In this document: in pieces, positions 56,213 through 64,000 of the stretch
How positions within the stretch are numbered: position 1 is the first letter of the stretch
Layout: every line of letters starts with the position of its first letter
Origin: Puccinellia tenuiflora
Lineage: Eukaryota > Streptophyta > Magnoliopsida > Poales > Poaceae
DNA length: 64,000 bases
Reading direction: 5' to 3'
Assembly (NCBI GenBank): GCA_012064385.1
Contig: QRDG01001837.1
Span: 307,922-371,921 of the forward strand
Made by a program: the position numbers and the translations under genes
Notes under the pieces: model-generated
Told to the model about the DNA's origin: nothing
Databases searched by the model: none
Seen by the model: only the letters and a program-made list of their open reading frames with translations

Positions 56213-56504
56213 ACATCTTGACTTTAGGAGACCTTAGTTAGCATGGTCATTAGATAGGAGTTACAAAAAGATTAATTTCTAAAACAAAGGAGTGAAATAT
56301 TTTCGAAAAATTTCTTATCTCCCAATCCTCTCATATATGCAAAATTTTATTCTCACTAAATAATACAATCTTCCGGTATCCTTAAAATTTTGCGCACTCA
56401 TTTGTTCATTAAGTTAAAATTTTGACTTACTTATTGCCTCACTAAAGCTTAAAATTTTGCACTCTAGTCATCTCACTAACTTAAAATTTTGCTTAAAACT
56501 GTAG
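56213..56504 (+). other. Element F untranslated leader
   Basis: AT-rich sequence with repeats of CTTAAAATTTTG and no ORF, leading to ORF0. Confidence 0.6.
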
Positions 56505-57347
56505 ATGGCGCTACACTTCACCGAGTTTCTGCAAGTTAAGCAGAAGGGCAACCTCATGTTCGAGAAGGATTTGTACAAGTTGAGCGACATCTTGGGTCGC
56601 CCAGCTCCTGAGTTCCGTGGAGCGCAGGTCAACGTTCACGATCAGGGTAACCTGAGTTGGCTCATCGAGTCGTCTGTCCGGGGGAACATCAAGTCCTCCC
56701 ATTCCAGGACGCTGTCTTTCACCACGATGGATGCCAGCTGGGACGACGGACTGTGTCGTGCCATGCAGAGGCTGCTGGCCCGACTTTGTGAGGAGCACAA
56801 GGAGGAGTTAGCCAACTCACCTTTCAGGTTCTACGGGAGGCGTGACACCGAGGGACGTCCTACTTCCACCGTTCGCCACCCTACCTTTGGAGAGCACCTC
56901 GTGGACATGGAGGTCCTACTTTACCGTACCCAGGAGGACCTACGCAGCGTGAGGTACCGGTCTCACTTTGAGCGCATCGCGCTCGAGGCGAGCCATGACC
57001 GTGTTGCGCACCTGCAGCGGGACAAGGCTGACCTTCACCAGAGAGGGATCCGCCTGAAGAAGACCATCGCCAAGCTTCACAAGAGAGTGGCGGAGCAGGA
57101 TGAGATGATCGAGGACCTTGAGCGCCGAGCCGATGAGATGGAGGAGGAAGGCGAGGATCTTCGCAAGGAGAGCAGCGCCTTCATTAGTGACGATGAGGAC
57201 TACTTGGAGGAGATGGACTACGAGGAGGACGACGACGACGAGGAGGAGCTGACCGAGCCCCTTCTTGACGAGGACGAGGAGGACCCAGAGGAGCGTTTCT
57301 TCGAGTCCGACACTGACGACGTTGTGCTGAGTGTTCCACCACAGTAG
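56505..57347 (+). CDS. Element F ORF0 (extra ORF ahead of gag)
   Basis: An intact ORF of 280 codons lies between the primer site and gag, on the gag strand. Residues 1-130 form a compact region (PAPEFRGAQVNVHDQGNLSW, then TMDASWDDGLCRAMQRLLAR). About 145-225 is a long coiled coil (ERIALEASHDRVAHLQRDKA, then VAEQDEMIEDLERRADEMEE). About 226-280 is a very acidic tail rich in Asp/Glu. There is no signal peptide, membrane segment or enzyme motif. Layout and position resemble ORF0 of element G. It is free of stops and frameshifts although gag-pol just downstream is heavily broken. Codon use is GC-rich and gene-like. Function is unknown. An accessory role in particle assembly, RNA binding or host interaction is speculation. 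Confidence 0.75.
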   Translation: MALHFTEFLQVKQKGNLMFEKDLYKLSDILGRPAPEFRGAQVNVHDQGNLSWLIESSVRGNIKSSHSRTLSFTTMDASWDDGLCRAMQRLLARLCEEHKEELANSPFRFYGRRDTEGRPTSTVRHPTFGEHLVDMEVLLYRTQEDLRSVRYRSHFERIALEASHDRVAHLQRDKADLHQRGIRLKKTIAKLHKRVAEQDEMIEDLERRADEMEEEGEDLRKESSAFISDDEDYLEEMDYEEDDDDEEELTEPLLDEDEEDPEERFFESDTDDVVLSVPPQ

Positions 57348-57653
57348 TTGGATCACTTAGTCGTTCTCGAGTTATCGTAGGATTAGGTCAACCCAGTTGC
57401 AGTCGCTTTTGAGTCGTGTAATGGTTCCTTTGAAACCATATGCTTGTAGCAACTAAGTAAGATATGTGGAACTTATGCATGTGATGCTTTTGCTTGATAT
57501 AGTTGTGTGCCATGAAAACTTCAAAAGTAATCCCGAAAACTTCTATGTGGTAAAGACTCTTACCCCAACCACTCGAAACCCTACTCTCCTACCCTATTAG
57601 AGTAAGACACCTCCCTAGTCTATTTTTGTCTCTTACACCCATCTAATCTCAGG
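57348..57653 (+). other. Spacer between ORF0 and gag of element F
   Basis: About 300 bp of untranslated sequence separates the two ORFs. No splice or regulatory site stands out. Confidence 0.55.
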
Positions 57654-58730
57654 ATGGTTGACACACGAGGAGGAGAAAGCCATGGTCGCAACAACCCGCC
57701 ACCACCACCACCCGAACCTACCCCGGCCCAACTTCTTAGGATCATTATGGAGGACCACGAGGCCTCTCGCCAAGAGCGCCAAGCCCACCTTGTTGTTCTC
57801 CAACAACTCGCCGCTAATGCCCAGAACAACAACCACAACAACAACAATGTCAATGGCAATGGTGACGGAGATGGACACTTGCGATCCACTTTGAGCGATT
57901 TCCAGAAGACCAACCCACCCACCTACTCCAAGGGACTTCCCCCTTGGAAGCTGATGACTGGCTTCGCTCCATCAACAACATCTGGAAGTGGCCGCAGTAG
58001 GGAGAATGAGAAGGTTCTATATGCGACCCACTACCTTGCTGGACCTGCACGAGCTTGGTGGGATACTACCAAGGCTCTCAAGCAAGCCAGTTATGTGATC
58101 AATTGGGCTGAGTTCCAGGAGAAGTTCCGCAAGAAGCACATTCCTAGCGGACTGATTGAGAGGAAGAAGGATGAATTCCGCAAGCTGAGTCAGGGAAGCA
58201 AGGATGTAGTTGGCTACCTTGACGAGTTTACCGATTTAGCTCGGTACGCTCCTGATGATGTCGACACCGAGAAGAGGAAGATCGAGCGCTTCATGAATGG
58301 ACTGCATGATGAGCTTCAGTGTGCATTGGTTATCCATGACTTCATTGATCTGGAGTCACTTGTGGACAAGGCTATCCAGCTGGAGACCAAGCGCAAGTCT
58401 ATGTTTGAAGGCCGCAAGAGAAGGATGATTGCCTCAGAAGGTTCTAGTAGCCAGAAGCCCCGCACTTTTCCACCAGCACCCAAGCCAGCTTATCGACCAC
58501 CCGCAACCCTCACGCCCCACCTATCCAAACCGCCCAAACAACTCCAACCGTCCCAATGACAACAATCGTCCAGGAGGAAATCCAGCAACTTCAATCCCAA
58601 GGCCAATGTTGTCTGCTTTGAATGCGGCACCAAAGGTCACTACTCCAGAGAATGCCCCAATCCCAAGAAGCCTGCACAGAACCAGGGTCAAAAACCGCAA
58701 TGGATATGGAAATGGAAATGGCAAGAATGC
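57654..58730 (+). pseudogene. Element F gag
   Basis: ATG 57,654 opens MVDTRGGESHGRNNPPPPPP, then an Asn-rich stretch and the capsid region (YLAGPARAWWDTTKAL, INWAEFQEKFRKKHIPSGL, KDEFRKLSQGSKDVVGYLDE). A CCHC zinc knuckle CFECGTKGHYSRECP at about 58,615-58,660 is in another frame. A segment around 57,940-58,005 (family-like EADDWLRSIN) is also out of frame, so three or more small indels break the gene. The family match to Tekay-type gag is clear. Confidence 0.85.
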
Positions 58731-58789
58731 CGCGCCCCGTGGAAATGCTGCTGTTGTCAAGGGCCGTCTGCACCACATCAATGCTGAGG

Positions 58790-59110
58790 AAGCTGAGGAA
58801 GCGCCAGATGTTGTGCTGGGTACGTTCCTGTCAACTCAGTACCTGCAACTGTTCTATTCGATTCTGGTGCTACCCATTCATTTGTTACCCAAGAGTTTGT
58901 TTGCAAAGGGAGGTTTAGTCGAGAGCCTCTTATCCAAATCCATGGTCATCCAAGTCCCAAACTCCACCATAGAGACCAAACTATTTTGCCCCGCTGTTTC
59001 CCTAGAGATCAAGGGAGAGAATTTCCAGCCGACTTGATTGTTCTAGGAACCCAGGGCATAGACGTTATTCTTGGAATAAATTGGTTAGCCAATTCCATGG
59101 CCGAATTAAT
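58790..59110 (+). pseudogene. Element F protease
   Basis: The aspartic protease active site FDSGATHSF is at about 58,857-58,883 (Asp-Ser-Gly at 58,860-58,868). A second conserved region, VILGINWLA, is near 59,070. The two are in different frames. Confidence 0.75.
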
Positions 59111-59179
59111 TGCGCCAGAAGAGCTGTTACTCCACCTCAGATAGTGGAGCTGAAGTGGAGTATGTATCTGAGACCAGCC

Positions 59180-60180
59180 AGACCAGTCCAGGATGCCATG
59201 AGGGCATAGCTCGACCCACTCTTGATGAGATCCGTGTTGTTCACCTATTCCGAGATGTCTTCCGGAGGAATTGCCTGGTATGGCCGCCAGACAGAGATAT
59301 TGAGTTCGTGATTGAAACTTATCCCAGGAACCTCTCCTATATCCCAGAGACCTTACCGAATGAATCCAGAAGAATTAGTGGAGTTGAAGAAGCAGTTGCT
59401 GATTTGCTCAGTAAAGGCCTTATTCGCCCAAGCGCTTCACCTTGGGATCACCCATCATTTTTGTGGACAAGAGAGACGGTACCACGCGATTGTGTGTGGA
59501 TTATCGTAAGCTCAATGACGTGACTATTAAAAACAAGTATCCTCTTCCCAAGACTGAGGATCTGTTCGATCAAATGAACGGAGCCCGAGTCTTTTTGAAG
59601 ATCGATCTAAAGTCGGGATATCACCAGTTGAAAATTAGAGAGTCAGACATTCCCAAGACTGCCTTCACCACCCGTTACGGATTGTTTGAGTACACAGTAA
59701 TGTCCTTTGGTCTGACTAATGCCCCAGCCTATTTCATGAACCTGATGAACACGATCTTCATGGAATACCCTCGACAAGTTTCATGGTAGTCTTCATCGAC
59801 GATATTCTTGTTTATTCAAGACCGAAGAAGAGCATGCTGTTCACCTACGCCTAGTTTTGGAGACACTTCGAGAGCATCAACTTTACGCCAAGTTTAGCAA
59901 GTGTGAGTTTTGGCTTAAAGAGGTTGCATTTCTCGACATGTCATATCTGCCGGAGGAGTTTCTGTTGACCCGGAGAAGATCAAAGCCATACTGGACTGGA
60001 AGACCCCCACCAGTGTGACCGAGATCCGCAGCTTCTCGGACAAGCAGGTTATTACCGCAAGTTCGTTGAAGGATTTTCCCGTATAGCCAAGGCCATGACC
60101 CAATTGTTTGAGGAAGGACCAAAAATTTGAATGGACCCAGAAGTGGTGAAGATAGTTTCCAGGAGTTGAAGAAGAAATTA
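59180..60180 (+). pseudogene. Element F reverse transcriptase
   Basis: A PPDRDIEFVIE segment near 59,290 is followed by KGLIRPSASPW and, in the open stretch 59,442-59,789, by RLCVDYRKLNDVTIKNKYPL, FLKIDLKSGYHQLKI and MSFGLTNAP. The catalytic FIDDILVYS (about 59,790-59,815) is in yet another frame. The thumb region follows with further breaks, mostly single-base deletions relative to the family pattern. Confidence 0.85.
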
Positions 60181-60202
60181 ACCACAGCCCCCAGTTCTTG
60201 TC

Positions 60203-60600
60203 ATGCCGGACGTCACCAAGAGTTTTGACGTGTATTGCGATGCATCACGCCTCGGACTTGGTTGCGTTCTGATGCAAGAAGGCAAGGTGGTGTCATATCT
60301 GTCTCGACAGTTTGCGACCACTGAAGAGAATTACCCAACCCATGACCTGGAGTTAGCTGCAGTTGTTTTTGCTCTTAAAACATGGCGTTCCTATCTTGTG
60401 GGACATCGCTGTGAGATCTATACGGATCATAAGAGTTTGAAGTATATTTTACCCAGAAAGGAGTTGAATATGCGACAGAGGAGATGGATGGAGCTGATCA
60501 AGGATTACGATATTGGAATCCATTATCACCCGGAAAGCCAATGTAGTTGCCGATGCCCTTAGTCGCAAGCCATGTGCCCTGAATGCTTGATCAAGCGAAC
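60203..60600 (+). pseudogene. Element F RNase H
   Basis: VYCDASRLGLGCVLMQ, DLELAAVVFALKTWR, and YTDHKSLKYI give the three acidic positions of a chromovirus RNase H. A frameshift after IHYHP separates the terminal ADALSRK-like segment. Confidence 0.85.
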
Positions 60601-60779
60601 AACCAGCCTTGTTTAAGGAGTTCAAGATTTTGGACTCGAGCTTGTTAGCCAAGGTTATCTCGCCAATCTGAGTTAGCCCCAACCCTGATGGATCAAATCA
60701 AAGAAGCCCAGAAGGTCATGAGAGCATTGAAGGGATTAAGAAAAGAGTCTCTCGACAAAGCCCCTGGTTTTGCCGAAGA

Positions 60780-61750
60780 TGCCGAAGGAGTGTTGAGATT
60801 CAATGGTCGTATCTGTGTGCCCAACGTAGTGAACTAAAGGAGTTGATCCTGAAGGAAGCCACGAGACCCCATATTCAATCCACCCTGGAGGAACCAAAAT
60901 GTACCAAGACCTTCGTGAGAGATTTTGGTGGCATGGAATGAAACGAGAGATTGGTTCTTTCGTAGCCAAGTGTGATATCTGTCAGCGAGTCAAAGCCGAA
61001 CATCAGCGACCCGCTGGATTGCTTCAACCTTGAAAATTCCTGAATGGAAATGGGACGAGATTGGAATGGACTTCATCACTGGACTGCCCAGGTCCAACAG
61101 AGGCCATGATTCAATCTGGGTCGTCGTTGATCGACTGACCAAGTTGCTCATTTTATTCCGGTCAAGACCACCTATCGTGGAGACCAGTTAGCAGACCTGT
61201 ATATGTCCAGAATAGTAAGCCTGCATGGAGTACCCAAGAAGATTGTGTCTGATAGAGGCACGCAATTCACCTCGAGATTCTGGAAAGCACTTCACGAACC
61301 CTCGGAACCAAGTTAACCTTTAGCACAGCTTATCACCCTCAGACTGATGGCCAAACCGAGAGAGTGAACCAGCTTTTGGAGGACATGCTTCGTGCGTGTG
61401 TTCTATCTTATGGTTCCAAGTGGGAAGATTGTCTCCCATTTGCAGAGTTCTCCTACAACAATAGCTACCAGTCTAGTCTGCAAATGGCCCCGTTTGAAGC
61501 ATGTATGGCAGAAGTGTCGTACACCCCTGAATTGGTCCGACACCAGAAGGAAATTATTTGGACCTGACACCCTCCGTGAAGCCGAAGAACAAGTCCAGCT
61601 TATTCGCGAGCGTCTCAAAACTGCCCAATCCCGCAGAAGAGTTATGCTGATCCCAAGCGCCGTGACCTCACTTTGACATCGGAGATTTTGTGTATCTCCG
61701 AGTGACACCCTTAAGGGAATGCAACGTTTCCATGTCAAAGGAAGTTAGCA
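60780..61750 (+). pseudogene. Element F integrase
   Basis: The zinc finger region (FWWHGMKREIGSFVAKCDIC) comes first, then the core with IGMDFITGLPRSNRGHDSIW, SDRGTQFTSRFWKAL and YHPQTDGQTERVNQLLEDML. All three acidic residues are recognisable but spread over several frames. The tail lies near 61,670-61,800. Confidence 0.85.
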
Positions 61751-61836
61751 CCAAGGTATATTGGACCGTTCAAGATCATTAGCCGCGAGGAGAAGTATCC
61801 TATCAGCTAGAGTTACCCCCGAACTGTCTGAATTTC

Positions 61837-62073
61837 ATGATGTCTTCCACATTTCACTACTTCGGAAGTGTCTTGAAGTTCCTGACCAGCCATGTTTTCA
61901 AGCACATTGACCACCACTCCATCGACCTGAACAATGACCTGACCTATCGTGATAGACCCCTCAAGATTCTCGAAGAAGATGTTCGTCTTACCCGAGACGT
62001 GATCAAGTTCTACAAAGTCCAGTGGACTAACCATTCTGAAGAAGAAGCAACTTGGGAACGTGAATTATCTTAG
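61837..62073 (+). pseudogene. Element F chromodomain at the integrase C-terminus
   Basis: After a broken linker, YRDRPLKILEEDVRLTRDV and IKFYKVQWTNHSEEEATWER form a chromodomain, which in chromoviruses guides integration to modified chromatin. The aromatic residues of the chromo fold (Tyr at the start, Trp and Trp later) are visible. This domain places F in the Tekay/Del group. Confidence 0.88.
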
Positions 62074-62133
62074 ACGCGAATTCCCAACTTCCTTAGCCCT
62101 AAGCCTAGCAAATCTCGGGACGAGATTTATTTT

Positions 62134-62146
62134 AAGGGGGGAAGGA
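62134..62146 (+). promoter_or_regulatory. Element F polypurine tract
   Basis: AAGGGGGGAAGGA lies two bases before the 3' LTR. Confidence 0.9.
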
Positions 62147-62148
62147 TT

Positions 62149-64000
62149 TGTAACATCCCAGAATTAATATAAGTATTATTAATTCCAAAAATGTGGGCCA
62201 ACAAATTTTATTATTTTATGTGTGATTGCTTGTATTTTGTTGCTTGATGTGTGTGTTTGCTAAGTAAATATGGAGAAGGAAAAAAAAGAATCAAAACATC
62301 AACACATAAAATATGGGACAAGTGCCACAAATTTCTCTAAGTGAGAAATTAATATTTTCTTTAAACCAAGTCAATGGGGTGACATGATGATCACCTCCAC
62401 TTTTATCTTATATTTTCCCTCTTCAAAATATTTTCAAAAATCCAAATTTAAAATTTTATTTCTTTCTTATTCATTTAATCACCAAATGTGCTATGATGCA
62501 CTTATCAAAAAAATCCATCATAGCACCAAAAATCCACTATATATATGAAGCCAATGTGGAAACAAATTTCAAAAATTGAATTTAAATTTGTTCAGACATT
62601 GTGTCGAACAGGTGGTGTGCACCACCCTGTTCTTCCCCAAACCGAAGCTCAAACCGGATCAATCCGTGCTTGCCGTGAAAAATCGAGCTGGAGATTTCAC
62701 CCTATCCTCTTTCCCTCACCTTGTCGATCATCCTCAAGCTCCGAGCCTCGTGGGAGTGCGCCATTTCGGCGAATTTGGTCGCCGTTCATCACCATCGCCA
62801 GGGAGTACGGCCTCTGTGGCCATGCCGCCATGCCGCCATGCCGCCCCTGTGGAGAAGACCGTCCCGTAGCCCTAGCTAGCCCTAGCGCCGCGCCTTGCCT
62901 CTCCCAGCACCACACCGCACCCCCTGGTCGGCGAATTGGTCGCCCCCGACCCACGCCCTTGCCAGAGCACGCCGTGCGCCGCCCAAACTCTCCGAGGCCG
63001 TCCCCCACATCGAGCTCGTCCAGCTCGCCTCCACGCCGCCAACCGTGCCCCTCAGCAGCCCGACACCGTAGCCGCCTCGCACCACCCCTATGGCGAGCCC
63101 GCGTGGCCGCTGGGACCGCTCCCGCGCCGTGTCCACCATGGACCGGCCGTCGGGCTATAAAATGGCCGCCCGAGCCTCGCCATTCCCCACACCCCCCTCA
63201 CTGCCTCTCCCCACTACTCCACCCTCTCCGTCACACTGCCAGGGGGCGGAGACGCTGCTGTTGGGCCGCTGCTGCCGCGGAGCTTCTGCGAGCTCGCCAC
63301 TGCCCGAGTGGACGACGACGGCATCGTGGCCGTGCTGCCAACCTTTTCCTCTCTTTTCCTCCCTGACTCTCCGCCGTGCTTCACCGCCCCCACACTCACC
63401 CCCGTCCGTTTCTTGCAACAGGGACGCCGCTAGGAGCTCACCGTCGACGCTCCGTGTCCGTGGAGACTGCACTGCGCCGCCGACGAACCAGGCCACCCTA
63501 GGATCTACACTCCGCCCGCAGACTTCCCCGAGCCTCCGCCGTCGATCCCGCCGTCGCCGCCGTCTCCCGAGCCCTAGGTGAGCCGCTAGACCACCGCCAC
63601 TTCGCCGGCCGCACGGTGGCGCCACCTGTTTCGCTTCATCGCCGATGCGTGCATCCTGAGCCGTTGGATCTAGATCCAACGGCAATTACCGTTTCGATTT
63701 AAATTTGAGATATATTTAAAAACCTGAGGAACTCAGTACTGGACACCACTTTGAACTGCTATATCTCGAGATCTACAAGTTCAAATAAATCAAACTAAAA
63801 TTCCATGGATAGCTTATGGAATTCTATCCAACAAAGTTAGTTTCACCCTGTTTGGATCATATCTTGTGAGTAATAATAAAAGTGCCACAGAAGGTTAAAA
63901 ATCTAAACTTGTTTGTTTCTGATACTCTGATAGTCCAATTAATGTCAAACCAATTTTTATAGCTTAGTAATGTGATAAGTTAGCTCCCATAATTTTGTAG
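62149..64000 (+). repeat. Element F 3' LTR, cut by the window end
   Basis: It matches 52,247 onward. In the first 1.5 kb it is about 37 bp shorter through many one- to three-base deletions, several in homopolymers. Confidence 0.93.

Larger units (their letters stand above)
52247..64000 (+). mobile_element. Element F: Tekay/Del-type chromovirus with 3.95-kb LTR, runs off the window
   Basis: The 5' LTR (52,247-56,196), initiator-Met primer site, ORF0, gag, protease, RT, RNase H, integrase with a C-terminal chromodomain, polypurine tract and the start of the 3' LTR (62,149) are all on the plus strand. The long LTR and the chromodomain indicate the Tekay/Del lineage. The left target duplication candidate is TCCTT (52,242-52,246), in the antisense gene of E. 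Gag and pol are broken by many small indels. Confidence 0.93.

Overview
This window looks like intergenic nuclear DNA from a large-genome grass, most likely a pooid of the wheat/barley/oat/ryegrass group. It consists of nested Ty3/gypsy LTR retrotransposons. I find no convincing host gene, RNA gene or CRISPR array. The clues to the organism are the cereal-type LTR ends (TGATAACCC / TGATGACCCACAAGTATAGG starts, GACGTATCA ends), purine tracts around AAGCTTGGGGATGC, GC-rich leaders, and grass-type Tat, Athila and Tekay lineages. Family names are given only where lineage-diagnostic domains are visible. I use letters for the individual elements.

Layout. (1) 1-27,331: a large minus-strand element H1. 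Its 3' LTR is split by element B and its interior by element G. Its 5' LTR is 25,652-27,331, and its only coding trace is a frameshifted orphan ORF. (2) 10-13,050: element B, a complete minus-strand Tat-lineage element with 445-bp LTRs (about 8 differences) and target duplication ACGAG. It carries gag, protease, RT/RNase H/archaeal-type RNase H/integrase, and two intron-containing ORFs on the opposite strand. (3) 15,112-23,039: element G, minus strand, duplication TAATA. It has 2.7-3.0 kb LTRs, an initiator-Met tRNA primer site, an extra ORF (ORF0) and gag, but no pol. (4) 27,332-35,834: remains of another Tat-type region (C) with an accessory gene on the minus strand, split by a 4.55-kb solo LTR (30,557-35,107, duplication TCGAC), followed by an LTR fragment. 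(5) 35,835-42,053: element D, an Athila-lineage minus-strand element (3' LTR, 3' ORF, integrase, RNase H, part of RT). (6) 42,054-52,246: element E, a plus-strand Tat element inserted at the RT active site of D. It carries a 1,605-bp solo LTR in gag (duplication CCCGC). (7) 52,247-64,000: element F, a plus-strand Tekay/Del-type chromovirus with a 3.95-kb LTR, inserted in the antisense gene of E and running off the window. The right-hand stack is four levels deep (C, D, E, F).

How the pieces work together. Each element carries parts of one copy-and-paste cycle: LTR promoter, primer site, Gag, protease, reverse transcriptase, RNase H, integrase and polypurine tract. Beyond that machinery, five signals are least explained. 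(a) Two adjacent 12-bp palindromes occur at the same relative place in three diverged LTR families, with base changes that keep the symmetry. (b) Exon-like blocks in the same LTRs have a GC-type 5' splice site. (c) ORF0 lies ahead of gag in F and G. (d) B and E share an in-frame UAG at the protease-RT junction. (e) B carries a tandem pair of related antisense genes. Several elements also carry extra internal copies of their polypurine tract.

All coordinates were read by eye. Splice sites, start codons and lineage calls are inferences from sequence patterns, not from searches.
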